From an uncultured Prevotella sp. (GTDB lineage: Bacteria > Bacteroidota > Bacteroidia > Bacteroidales > Bacteroidaceae), in contig CALEKA010000005.1 of the NCBI GenBank assembly GCA_937898715.1, positions 3,972 through 67,971 of the forward strand: DNA of 64,000 bases, in the 5' to 3' direction. The stretch's first letter is position 1. Each line of letters starts with the position of its first letter. The translations under genes were made by a program, and so were the position numbers. The notes below the pieces were generated by a model, which made no database searches, was not told the DNA's origin, and worked only from the letters and a program-made list of their open reading frames with translations. Of this stretch, positions 8,434 to 16,651 are shown piece by piece.

Positions 8434-9042
8434 TTAATTATTGGAGTTCCAGAAATACACGGGAGAATTGTGTGGACCTTCTTTTCTTAATATCCCCTTT
8501 TCTGTAAAATGCTTCAGCCATCTGAGTGCAGCAGTTCTGCGCAATCCCAAGAGATCCTCCATACCGCTGCGGTTGATGTAGCCATTGGCAGAGATATAAT
8601 CCTTTATCTTCTTCTGCATGGATTCCTCCGTTACGGATTTTGATTGGGTGGAGAAGTTGGCGCGCTCAAAGCGTACGCTATTTCTGACCTTCTCAAGCAC
8701 AGAGGCGTCGGGACGAAACTTAATGTTGCGCACAGTGATATAATCGCCGCGTACTTTGTCTATAGTCTTGCCTTCTGGCATATCTAAGTCTACAGATAGA
8801 GAGAAGTATCCAATGGATGGGATGTAGAAACGATTGCCCTGCGACAGTTCGCGAATCATGATATCGCGCAGCGCCGACAGCGTGGCTTCTACGTCGCCTT
8901 TGGTTAGTGTACAAGAATCCTGGATGCTGTTCTTAAGCTCGTTAGCCGACATGGGTGTTCTCTCATAGATACGTGCAAAGTGTCTCTCTTCGCCTGTTCC
9001 TTGTGAATTCTTGATGGGTTGAATCTCGTATTTGATGCTCAT
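8434..9042 (-). CDS. HU-like DNA-binding protein with C-terminal winged helix
   Basis: This 202-residue protein has an HU/IHF-like N-terminal domain of the Bacteroidetes HU-HIG type (residues about 1-125: TPMSANELKNSIQDSCTLTK, then LSQGNRFYIPSIGYFSL) joined to a helix-turn-helix-like C-terminus (about 140-200: GYINRSGMEDLLGLRRTAAL). HU-family proteins bend and bind DNA; the longer Bacteroidetes forms are poorly characterised and are often located in accessory or repeat-rich regions. It stands alone, convergent with the Abi remnant, with twin inverted repeats upstream (9079-9157) that could be operators, and a large repeat array beyond. A link between protein and array is speculative. Confidence 0.8.
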   Translation of the reverse strand: MSIKYEIQPIKNSQGTGEERHFARIYERTPMSANELKNSIQDSCTLTKGDVEATLSALRDIMIRELSQGNRFYIPSIGYFSLSVDLDMPEGKTIDKVRGDYITVRNIKFRPDASVLEKVRNSVRFERANFSTQSKSVTEESMQKKIKDYISANGYINRSGMEDLLGLRRTAALRWLKHFTEKGILRKEGPHNSPVYFWNSNN

Positions 9043-9078
9043 AGGATAGGTGTTTGTTTCTTATACAAGTGAATGCAG

Positions 9079-9157
9079 AACATCAAGCTTGCTTGAATGT
9101 TATGTATCTTATGCAAAGATAGTGCCATAACATCAAGTTCGCTTGACTGTTATGTAT
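9079..9157 (-). promoter_or_regulatory. Two direct copies of a 29-bp inverted repeat, possible operators
   Basis: AACATCAAGCTTGCTTGAAT (start of the copy at 9079) and AACATCAAGTTCGCTTGACT (start of the copy at 9129) each continue GTTATGTAT and lie exactly 50 bases apart. Each is an imperfect palindrome (AACATCAAGC / GCTTGA-TGTT). They sit 37-115 bases upstream of the HU-like start codon, where autoregulatory sites would be expected. Confidence 0.5.
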
Positions 9158-9304
9158 TTTATTTAAGTTTTGGATTCAGCCCGCCTTGGTAAGTCACAAG
9201 ATAAGGACTAAATTCAAGACTTAAGTTGTTTACACTGTAATTTCCTCTCTAAGTACATTATTGTTGGTCTCAGATTAAGAGTAAGTTCTTCAGAGATGAG
9301 CATG

Positions 9305-9406
9305 CATGTTATCGTACACCGACCGTTGTACGTGCGTACACCGACCGATGCTCATGCGTACACCGACCGAAGCTCGTGCGTACACCGACCGGTGTACGCC
9401 AACATG
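9305..9406. repeat. 22-bp tandem array (GTACACCGACCG), locus 1
   Basis: GTACACCGACCG occurs at 9314, 9336, 9358 and 9380, exactly 22 bases apart, with variable 10-base linkers (TTGTACGTGC and the like). The outer edges, CATGTTATCGTACACCG and CGGTGTACGCCAACATG, are inverted repeats. A second copy with the same architecture lies at 49602-49697. No coding capacity is evident. Confidence 0.8.
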
Positions 9407-9500
9407 GAAGAGCATCTTCGCATTACTTGGCTGAGGATGTAGAGATATAATTACCCATAAATCAGAATTGATATTCATCTAAGACGAATCCTACAATCAG

Positions 9501-10478
9501 CGCGGAATTAATGAAGCATTAATGTTCAATTAATGGCAATTAATGTTCAAAGAAACCGCGCAGCGGAAGGACGCAGAATGAATCATGTTGCGCTTCGCGC
9601 GGTTTTGAACGTATAATGGTCATTAATAGATCGTTAATTGATTCATTAATATTCCTTCTAAGCGGGAATGATGATTGTTTATGACGGAGTCAGTATGTAG
9701 CTCGGAATTAATGAAGCATTAATGTTCAATTAATGGCAATTAATGTTCAAAGGAACCGCGCAGAGGAAAGACTCTGAATGAATCATGTTGCGCTTCGCGC
9801 GGTTTTGAACGTATAATGGTCATTAATAGGTCGTTAATTGATTCATTAATATTCCTTCTAAGCGGGAATGATGATTGTTTATGACGGAGTCAGTATGTAG
9901 CTCGGAATTAATGAAGCATTAATGTTCAATTAATGGCAATTAATGTTCAAAGGAACCGCGCAGAGGAAAGACTCTGAATGAATCATGTTGCGCTTCGCGC
10001 GGTTTTGAACGTATAATGGTCATTAATAGGTCGTTAATTGATTCATTAATATTCCTTCTAAGCGGGAATGATGATTGTTTATGACGGAGTCAGTATGTAG
10101 CGCGGAATTAATGAAGCATTAATGTTCAATTAATGGCAATTAATGTTCAAAGAAACCGCGCAGCGGAAGGACGCAGAATGAATCATGTTGCGCTTCGCGC
10201 GGTTTTGAACGTATAATGGTCATTAATAGATCGTTAATTGATTCATTAATATTCCTTCTAAGCGGGAATGATGATTGTTTATGACGGAGTCAGTATGTAG
10301 CGCGGAATTAATGAAGCATTAATGTTCAATTAATGGCAATTAATGTTCAAAGAAACCGCGCAGCGGAAGGACGCAGAATGAATCATGTTGCGCTTCGCGC
10401 GGTTTTGAACGTATAATGGTCATTAATAGATCGTTAATTAATTCATTAATATTCCTTCTAAGCGGGAATGATGATTGG
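9501..10478. repeat. Five tandem 200-bp palindromic units
   Basis: Units begin at 9501, 9701, 9901, 10101 and 10301; the period is exactly 200 bases and the last unit is cut at about 178. Each unit opens with four ATTAATG words spaced 11, 11 and 10 bases, then GTTCAAA, a GAAACCGCGCAG arm, a small inner hairpin, CGCTTCGCGCGG, TTTTGAAC, and ATTAAT words ending in ATTAATATTCC, so the first 160 bases form one long imperfect inverted repeat. Units 1, 4 and 5 carry GCG...CGC in the inner hairpin, while units 2 and 3 carry AGAG...CTCT, a compensatory change. No open reading frame of note exists. It fills the gap between the HU-like gene and nhaD. Confidence 0.9.
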
Positions 10479-10487
10479 GGACAAAAG

Positions 10488-10523
10488 AAGGGTGCAGACA
10501 ACTTATTAGCTGTCTGCACCCTT
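10488..10523 (-). terminator. Terminator downstream of nhaD
   Basis: A 13-bp perfect stem (AAGGGTGCAGACA / TGTCTGCACCCTT) with a 10-base loop lies 36 bases beyond the nhaD stop, and on the minus strand is followed by CTTTTGTCC. It also separates nhaD from the 200-bp array. Confidence 0.75.
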
Positions 10524-10558
10524 TCATGCGAATTGTATTGATAGTAGAGAGAAGCGGC

Positions 10559-11905
10559 TTACATGCCGATGACTACGCGCTGTACGTAGTAGCAGAGAAT
10601 GCCGGCGAGGTAGCCTACTGCGGCAATCCATGAGATGTGCTTCATGTACCAGCCGAAGGTGATCTTCTCTAAGCCCATAACGACTACGCCGGCTGCAGAA
10701 CCGATGATGAGCATAGAGCCGCCTACGCCTGCACAGTAGGCCAGGAGCTGCCAGAAGATGCCGTCCTGAGCGAAATCGCCTGTAGCTGCCATGGGATACA
10801 TGCCCATGCAGCCTGCTACGAGGGGCACATTGTCGACAATGCTTGAGAGGGCACCGATGATGCCCGTCACCATGAAATGGTTGCCATCGAAGAAGGTGTT
10901 GAGACCCTGACCGAGCTGTACGAGCACACCGATGGTCTCAAGGCAAGCTACTGCCATGAGGATGCCGAGGAAGAAGAGGATGGTGCCCATATCGATGCGT
11001 GAGAGCATATTGGTGACGCGCTTTTGCATAGCTCCCTTCTCTTCAGCGTGGCCGAGGTGACTGTAGAAGAGTTCGGTAGTGGTCCAAAGCACACCGAGCA
11101 CGAGCAGTATGCCTACGAAGGGAGGCAGATGGGTGATGCTCTTAAAGATGGGCACGAAGATCAAGCCGCCTACGCCGAGGAAGAAGATTACCTTGCGCTG
11201 ACGAGCCGTGAGATCGCTTACCGAGCCCTTGGCCTCGACGGAGGCATTGTAGGCAAGTTGTCCTTTGAGCGAGAAGGAGAGCAGATATGCGGGGATGACC
11301 ATCGAAATGACGGAGGGGATGAGCATCTCCTTGATGACGCCAGCTGCCGTGATGAGGCCTTTGTTCCAAAGCATGATGGTGGTCACGTCGCCGATGGGCG
11401 AGGCTGCGCCACCCGAGTTGGCTGCGATGACTACGAGCGAGGCATAGATGATGCGATCTTTGTGGTCGGTCACGAGTTTGCGAAGGATCATGACCATGAC
11501 GATGCTTGTGGTGAGATTGTCGAGGATGGCGGAGAGGACGAAGGTCATCACGGCAATGCGCCAAAGCAGATTGCGCTTGCTCTTGGTGCGCATCATGTCG
11601 CGTACGAAGTTGAAGCCTCCGTTCTGATCGACAAGTTCTACGATGGTCATGGCGCCCATGAGGAAGAACAGAGTGGTCGATGCGCTTCCCAAGTGGCGCT
11701 CAATCTCTTCGCCCACTACGTTAGCTACCTTATCGCCTACAGCGGCAGAGAGATACTGCGAGGGGTCGCACATGAAAAGCGTCCAGCAACCTACGAACAT
11801 GAGCAGTGCGATGGCTGCCTTGTTGATCTTGTTGAGGCTTTCGGTGGCGATGAGCATGTAGCCCACCACGAATACCACGACAATGAGGGTTGTAAGTGTT
11901 GTCAT
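10559..11905 (-). CDS. nhaD: Na+/H+ antiporter, NhaD family
   Basis: This 448-residue inner-membrane protein has about 11-12 hydrophobic segments. It carries NhaD/ion-transporter-superfamily motifs, with FFLMGAMTIVELVDQNGGF (about residues 80-98), a helix region SAILDNLTTSIVMVMI (about 124-139) and NSGGAASPIGDVTTIMLW (about 162-179), and a second-half repeat with GALSSIVDNVPLVAG. It exchanges external protons for internal sodium and supports pH and salt balance. The paired DN motifs at the centres of the two inverted halves are intact. It appears to be a single-gene unit: terminator downstream, a GACGCGTC hairpin repeat and dsbD upstream. A large open frame on the opposite strand is a composition shadow. 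Confidence 0.92.
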   Translation of the reverse strand: MTTLTTLIVVVFVVGYMLIATESLNKINKAAIALLMFVGCWTLFMCDPSQYLSAAVGDKVANVVGEEIERHLGSASTTLFFLMGAMTIVELVDQNGGFNFVRDMMRTKSKRNLLWRIAVMTFVLSAILDNLTTSIVMVMILRKLVTDHKDRIIYASLVVIAANSGGAASPIGDVTTIMLWNKGLITAAGVIKEMLIPSVISMVIPAYLLSFSLKGQLAYNASVEAKGSVSDLTARQRKVIFFLGVGGLIFVPIFKSITHLPPFVGILLVLGVLWTTTELFYSHLGHAEEKGAMQKRVTNMLSRIDMGTILFFLGILMAVACLETIGVLVQLGQGLNTFFDGNHFMVTGIIGALSSIVDNVPLVAGCMGMYPMAATGDFAQDGIFWQLLAYCAGVGGSMLIIGSAAGVVVMGLEKITFGWYMKHISWIAAVGYLAGILCYYVQRVVIGM

Positions 11906-11979
11906 TGGAGAGTTTTTAGTTTATAGATAAAAGTTTTAAGTTTGGAGGTTTGAGGTTATAAAGTTACTATTCATTAGTT

Positions 11980-12091
11980 CTGGGGGCGACGCGTCCTCGC
12001 GTCGGCATCATGAGTGAGCAAGAGGCTTAATGCTCCCCACTTTCTATATGTGATTATTTGCTATGCCGACGCGGGGACGCGTCGCCCCCAG
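11980..12091. repeat. GACGCGTC hairpin repeat, copy 1
   Basis: The terminal inverted arms CTGGGGGCGACGCGTCC and GGACGCGTCGCCCCCAG flank about 70 AT-richer bases; each arm also contains the inner palindrome GACGCGTC followed by CGCGTCGGC. Copies lie at 18324, 22102 and 39163, with a short variant at 22756. All are intergenic. Confidence 0.85.
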
Positions 12092-12113
12092 TATTGACTG
12101 AAAGATAAGTTCC

Positions 12114-14174
12114 TTACTCGCCAGCCTTGAAGTTGTCGAGGCCGGTCTGGAGGAAATTGACGAACTTATCTATGCTCTCATCGTAGGAGTAAGAGCCATT
12201 GAGCGGTTTGCCGTTGGCGTCGAGAAGCACGTAGAAGGGTTGTGCGTTGGCACCAAACTTAGAGCGCTGCAGGTAGCTCCACTTATCGCCGATGGTGCGC
12301 AGAGTGGTAGTTTGTCCGTTCTCGCTGACTTCGATGGGCTGTGGCAGGGGCGTCTTCTCGTCGACGTAGAGCGAGATGAGCACGTAGTCCTTATTAATAA
12401 GGTCGCGCACCTTGGCGTCGTGCCATACGGCAAGTTCCATCTTGCGGCAGTTTACGCAGCCGTGGCCTGTAAAGTCGAGCATGACGGGTTTACCCGATTG
12501 ACGAGCGTAAGCCATACCTGCTTCATAGTCAGTAAACTTCGCTTCCACCTTGACGGGGTCGAGGTTGAAGTCCTGTGTCGACATAGGCGGAGCAAATGCA
12601 CTGACAGCCTTGAGCGGAGCGCCCCAAAGGCCCGGCACCATATAGATGGCAAAGGCAAGGGATATCAGTGCAAGGAAGAAGCGAGGCACGGAGGTGTGGT
12701 GCTCATCTTCGTCGTCGTGGGGAAACTTAATGCCGCCCAGCAGGTAGATGCCGAGCAGGGCAAAGATGGCAATCCACAGCGCGAGGAAAGTTTCGCGATC
12801 GAGCAAGTGCCAACCATAGGCGAGATCTGCCACGGAGAAGAACTTCAGGGCAAAAGCCAGTTCGAGGAAACCGAGCACCACCTTCACATTGTTGAGCCAT
12901 CCGCCGCTCTTAGGCGCACTCTTGAGCCATGTGGGGAAGAGCGCGAAGAGCGTGAAGGGCAGAGCCAGAGCGATGGCGAAGCCCAACATGCCGATGGTGG
13001 GGGCGAGTGCCGATCCGCCCGAAGTACTTACTTCTACCAGCAAGAAGCCGATAATCGGACCCGTGCAGGAGAAGCTCACGAGCGAAAGGGTGAATGCCAT
13101 GAGGAAGATGCTCAGAAGACCCGTAGTCTTCTCAGCCTTATTGTCGACCGCATCGCCCCATTTAGAGGGAAGCGTAATCTCAAAGCCGCCAAAGAAACTG
13201 GCTGCAAAGACTACAAGCATGAGGAAGAACAGGATGTTGAACACCGCATTGGTAGAAAGGTCGTTGAGCGCATTGGCTCCGAAGAGCGTGGTAATGATGA
13301 GACCCAATGCCACGTAGATCACCACGATCGATATGCCATAGGTGATCGCATCGCGTATGCCCTTGCGGCGGTTGCCTGATCGCTTGAGGAAGAAACTTAC
13401 CGTCATGGGGATGATGGGCCATACGCAGGGCGTGAAGAGGGCTACAAGTCCGCCTACGAATCCGAGGAAGAAGATATAGTACCACGCCTTGCCCGTCATG
13501 TCGGTGCCGTCAGAGCCAAAGCTCTTGAGTTCCTTAATGACGGGCGTCCATAGTTGCTGCATGGCTGCGCTGTCGAGCGGTTGCACGGCGATGGCGGCTT
13601 GAGCGGAATCTGCATTGGTCTGAGTCTGAGCAGAATCTGCATTGAGCGGAAGGGCTTCGGCTGAAGCATTGGCGTCGGCAGCGGCTTGGGCAGCTTCTTC
13701 TGTCTTGGTCTGAGCGGTAGGCTCGGGGCCATCGCTACCATTGAGGTGAGCGTTGACGCTGGTGGGCGGTAGGCAGTTTTGGTCGTTGCATGCGCCATAC
13801 TGCAAGTAGCCCTTCAGTTCGTAGTTCTTATCGGTAAGCTCTACGCGCTGCGTAAAGGTGGCTTTGCCTTCGAAGAACGATACGGGCATGTCGAAGATAG
13901 GGTCGTGCATGCTCTTTGCTCCAGGTCCAGCTTTGAGTTTGCCCTTAAGTTTAGCCCCTTTGATAGCGTCTACGCCAAATGAGGCTGGGGTGGGTCCGCC
14001 TTCACCAATGTTGGTAGAGTAGATGTGCCACCCGGGCTGTGCTGTACCTGAGAATACGATGTCGATGGTGTTGGCATTGACTCGCTGATACTTCACGGTG
14101 AAGTTGATCTGTGCCATCGCTGCGGAGAATGCCGTGAGGAGCAATAGGCACAAGATGGTTGCAAACTTCTTCAT
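12114..14174 (-). CDS. dsbD: Thiol:disulfide interchange protein DsbD
   Basis: This 686-residue protein passes electrons from cytosolic thioredoxin across the inner membrane to periplasmic thiol partners. The signal peptide ends AMA before Q22. Domains: a periplasmic N-terminal domain (about 22-140); an acidic/Ala-rich linker (about 150-215); an eight-helix membrane domain with the redox cysteines in LFTPCVWPIIPMT (about 249) and SFSCTGPIIG (about 370); and a C-terminal thioredoxin-like domain with HGCVNC (about 572-575). The length is somewhat above the classical 565 residues because of the linker. It is a monocistronic-looking gene between nhaD and metG. Gln directly after the signal peptide fits the glutaminyl-cyclase rule of Bacteroidetes. 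Confidence 0.93.
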   Translation of the reverse strand: MKKFATILCLLLLTAFSAAMAQINFTVKYQRVNANTIDIVFSGTAQPGWHIYSTNIGEGGPTPASFGVDAIKGAKLKGKLKAGPGAKSMHDPIFDMPVSFFEGKATFTQRVELTDKNYELKGYLQYGACNDQNCLPPTSVNAHLNGSDGPEPTAQTKTEEAAQAAADANASAEALPLNADSAQTQTNADSAQAAIAVQPLDSAAMQQLWTPVIKELKSFGSDGTDMTGKAWYYIFFLGFVGGLVALFTPCVWPIIPMTVSFFLKRSGNRRKGIRDAITYGISIVVIYVALGLIITTLFGANALNDLSTNAVFNILFFLMLVVFAASFFGGFEITLPSKWGDAVDNKAEKTTGLLSIFLMAFTLSLVSFSCTGPIIGFLLVEVSTSGGSALAPTIGMLGFAIALALPFTLFALFPTWLKSAPKSGGWLNNVKVVLGFLELAFALKFFSVADLAYGWHLLDRETFLALWIAIFALLGIYLLGGIKFPHDDEDEHHTSVPRFFLALISLAFAIYMVPGLWGAPLKAVSAFAPPMSTQDFNLDPVKVEAKFTDYEAGMAYARQSGKPVMLDFTGHGCVNCRKMELAVWHDAKVRDLINKDYVLISLYVDEKTPLPQPIEVSENGQTTTLRTIGDKWSYLQRSKFGANAQPFYVLLDANGKPLNGSYSYDESIDKFVNFLQTGLDNFKAGE

Positions 14175-14209
14175 AAAAGAGGATGTATGGGGTTGGTTTG
14201 GAGTTTTGA

Positions 14210-14355
14210 GATTAAAAGGTTATAATGTTACTTTTGCTTGTTTATGAAGCACCTTAGCGTAGGTAGCGTTATAACCTTAAACCTTAAACCTTAAAACATA
14301 TATAATAGCCGTAGGTAACGTTATAACCTTAAACCTCAAAACTAAAAACATATAA
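14210..14355. repeat. AT-rich short-phrase repeat (ATAACCTTAAACC)
   Basis: TTATAACCTTAAACCT-like phrases recur three times between metG and dsbD. The same kind of text (ATAACCTCATAACCTC, CAAACTCCAAACTCC) appears at 24335-24395 and 35950-36115, always upstream of a start codon or in an intergenic gap. Role unknown. Confidence 0.5.
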
Positions 14356-14358
14356 TGC

Positions 14359-16398
14359 TTATCCCACCTGGCTTCCAGGCACAACTTTACGGTCGACGGT
14401 CACTACGGAGAGAGAATCGTCGAAGTTGACAGCCGAGAGGATCATGCCTTGGCTCTCAATGCCGCTGATGGTGCGCGGTGCGAGGTTGGCCACGTAGCAT
14501 ACTTGCTTGCCTACGAGGTCTTCGGGGTTGTAATAGTGAGCGATGCCGCTTACGATGGTGCGATTCTCTGCGCCGTCGGCAATCTCAAACTTAAGCAATT
14601 TCTTGCTCTTCTTCACCTTCTCGCATGAGAGCACAGTGCCTACGCGGATGTCGAGCTTTTCGAAGTCGTCGAAGGGAATATTCTCTTTCACGGGAGCAGC
14701 CTTGAAGTTAGCAGCCTCGTTGGCTTTCTTCGTGTCGAGAAGCTTCTGCACTTGAGCCTCTACTACACTGTCTTCTATCTTCTCAAAGAGTAGAGCAGGC
14801 TCGCCCAGCTGGTGACCAGCGGGCAAGAGGTCGGTAGCGCCGAGGCGGTCCCACTGAGCTTCTTCAATGTGGAGCATGCCGCGGAGCTTCTCTGAAGAGA
14901 AGGGGAGGAAGGGCTCGAAGGCAATGGCGAGGTTCGCCACGAGTTGGAGGGAGAGGTTGAGAATAGTCTTCACGCGTTCGGGATCCGTCTTGATCACCTT
15001 CCAAGGCTCCGAGTCGGCCAAGTACTTATTACCGATACGTGCGAGGTTCATCGCCTCCTTCTGTGCATCGCGGAAGCGGAAGTTCTCGATCAAGCGTTCC
15101 ACTTCTGCCTTCACGCCCTTGAATTCCTCAATCGTCTGACGATCGTAGTCGGTCAGTTCGCCTGCGGCGGGCACGATGCCGTCGTAGTACTTCTTGGTGA
15201 GCTGCAGAGCGCGGTTGACGAAGTTGCCGTATACGGCTACGAGTTCATTGTTATTGCGAGCTTGGAAGTCCTTCCAAGTGAAGTTGTTGTCCTTCGTCTC
15301 GGGAGCATTGGCGGTGAGCACGTAGCGGAGCACGTCTTGCTTTCCGGGCAGATCGCGCAGATATTCGTCGAGCCAAACGGCCCAATTGCGTGAAGTACTG
15401 ATCTTGTCGTCCTCGAGGTTGAGGAATTCGTTGGCGGGCACATTGTCGGGGAGGATGAAGGAGCCTTCAGCCTTGAGCATAGCGGGGAACACGATGCAGT
15501 GGAACACGATGTTGTCCTTACCGATGAAGTGGATGAGGCGAGTATCGTCGCTCTTCCACCACTTCTCCCAATCGTTGGGGAGGAGTTCTTTGGTATTGCT
15601 GATGTAGCCGATAGGAGCGTCGAACCATACGTAGAGCACCTTGCCATCAGCTCCCTCTACGGGTACGGGGATACCCCAATCCAGGTCGCGGCTTACGGCG
15701 CGGGGCTTCAAGCCCATGTCAAACCAGCTTTTGCACTGTCCCATCACGTTGGGGCGCCACTCCTTGTGCTGCTCCGTGATCCACGGTTCGAGCCACTTCT
15801 GGTGCTTGTCGAGGGGGAGGTACCAGTGCTTCGTCTTGCGCAGTACGGGCTTAGAGCCGCTTACGGTAGAGCGCGGGTTGATGAGCTCTGTGGGCGAGAG
15901 CGCCGTGCCGCACTTCTCACACTGATCGCCGTAGGCACCCTCAGCGTGGCAGTGAGGACATTCGCCCGTGATGTAGCGGTCGGCCAGGAAGGTGTGGGCT
16001 TCCTCGTCGTAATACTGTTCGCTCTCTTGCTCTACAAACTCGCCTTTATCATAGAGTTTGCGGAAGAAGTCGGAAGCCGTCTTCTTGTGTACCTCCGAAG
16101 TGGTACGTCCGAAGAAGTCGAATGAGATGCCGAATCCCTCGAAGCTTTCCTTAATAATCTTATTGTAGCGGTCAACCACCTGCTGCGGGGTGCAACCTTC
16201 CTTGCGTGCACGAATGGTTACGGGCACACCATGCTCGTCGGAGCCACAGATGAAGAGCACGTCGCGCTTCTTGAGGCGGAGATAGCGCACGTAGATGTCG
16301 GCCGGCACGTATACACCAGCCAAGTGTCCGATGTGAACGCCACCATTAGCATAGGGGAGAGCAGCCGTTACCAGCGTGCGGTTGAATTTCTTTTCCAT
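14359..16398 (-). CDS. metG: Methionyl-tRNA synthetase
   Basis: This is a 679-residue cytosolic class I synthetase charging tRNA-Met. Visible are the HIGH box (HIGH, residues 22-25), a zinc knuckle (CPHCHAEGAYGDQCEKCG, about 145-162), the KMSKS-equivalent KISTS (about 335) and a C-terminal EMAP/Trbp111-type OB-fold (about 575-679: FDDFEKLDIRVGTVLSCEKV) used for tRNA binding or dimerisation. Length and domain set match the MetG1 form common in Bacteroidetes. A minus-strand -7 box, TACTTTTGC (plus strand GCAAAAGTA at 16447-16455), lies about 50 bases upstream. Confidence 0.97.
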   Translation of the reverse strand: MEKKFNRTLVTAALPYANGGVHIGHLAGVYVPADIYVRYLRLKKRDVLFICGSDEHGVPVTIRARKEGCTPQQVVDRYNKIIKESFEGFGISFDFFGRTTSEVHKKTASDFFRKLYDKGEFVEQESEQYYDEEAHTFLADRYITGECPHCHAEGAYGDQCEKCGTALSPTELINPRSTVSGSKPVLRKTKHWYLPLDKHQKWLEPWITEQHKEWRPNVMGQCKSWFDMGLKPRAVSRDLDWGIPVPVEGADGKVLYVWFDAPIGYISNTKELLPNDWEKWWKSDDTRLIHFIGKDNIVFHCIVFPAMLKAEGSFILPDNVPANEFLNLEDDKISTSRNWAVWLDEYLRDLPGKQDVLRYVLTANAPETKDNNFTWKDFQARNNNELVAVYGNFVNRALQLTKKYYDGIVPAAGELTDYDRQTIEEFKGVKAEVERLIENFRFRDAQKEAMNLARIGNKYLADSEPWKVIKTDPERVKTILNLSLQLVANLAIAFEPFLPFSSEKLRGMLHIEEAQWDRLGATDLLPAGHQLGEPALLFEKIEDSVVEAQVQKLLDTKKANEAANFKAAPVKENIPFDDFEKLDIRVGTVLSCEKVKKSKKLLKFEIADGAENRTIVSGIAHYYNPEDLVGKQVCYVANLAPRTISGIESQGMILSAVNFDDSLSVVTVDRKVVPGSQVG

Positions 16399-16446
16399 TA
16401 TGTAGTATCGTTTTTTGTTGTTCTTGTGTATGCGTATAATAGGTGT

Positions 16447-16455
16447 GCAAAAGTA
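16447..16455 (-). promoter_or_regulatory. Promoter -7 box for metG
   Basis: On the minus strand this reads TACTTTTGC, a perfect TAnnTTTGC. No clear TTG lies 20 bases upstream, so the promoter is called on the -7 box and position only. Confidence 0.45.
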
Positions 16456-16572
16456 CTTATTTTTTCGCTAATATCGCTTGAATAAAGCCCAAAAGCGCAC
16501 AACAAGCGGTGGTGTGCACCCTGTAGGCGGTTAAATAGGGAGAAAATAACGCTCTGTATCGGAAAAAAGCAC

Positions 16573-16581
16573 TACTTTTGC
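16573..16581 (+). promoter_or_regulatory. Promoter -7 box for gltX
   Basis: TACTTTTGC, 70 bases before the gltX start, matches TAnnTTTGC. The -33 region lacks a clear TTG. It is divergent from the metG promoter, with about 120 bases between them. Confidence 0.5.
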
Positions 16582-16651
16582 ACCTTAGAACGTGCCGCCG
16601 ATGAGCGGTAATGAAGTAGAATCATAATCAACACAATAGATAGCATTCCTT

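Noticed and set aside
9314..10478. CRISPR array
   Set aside because: The 22-bp and 200-bp repeats lack unique spacers of constant length between conserved repeats, and no cas gene is in the window.
11024..13379. Plus-strand open frames of 300 and 379 residues opposite nhaD and dsbD
   Set aside because: Their composition is extreme (His, Glu, Asp, Gly), with no domains, while both opposite-strand genes are unmistakable.
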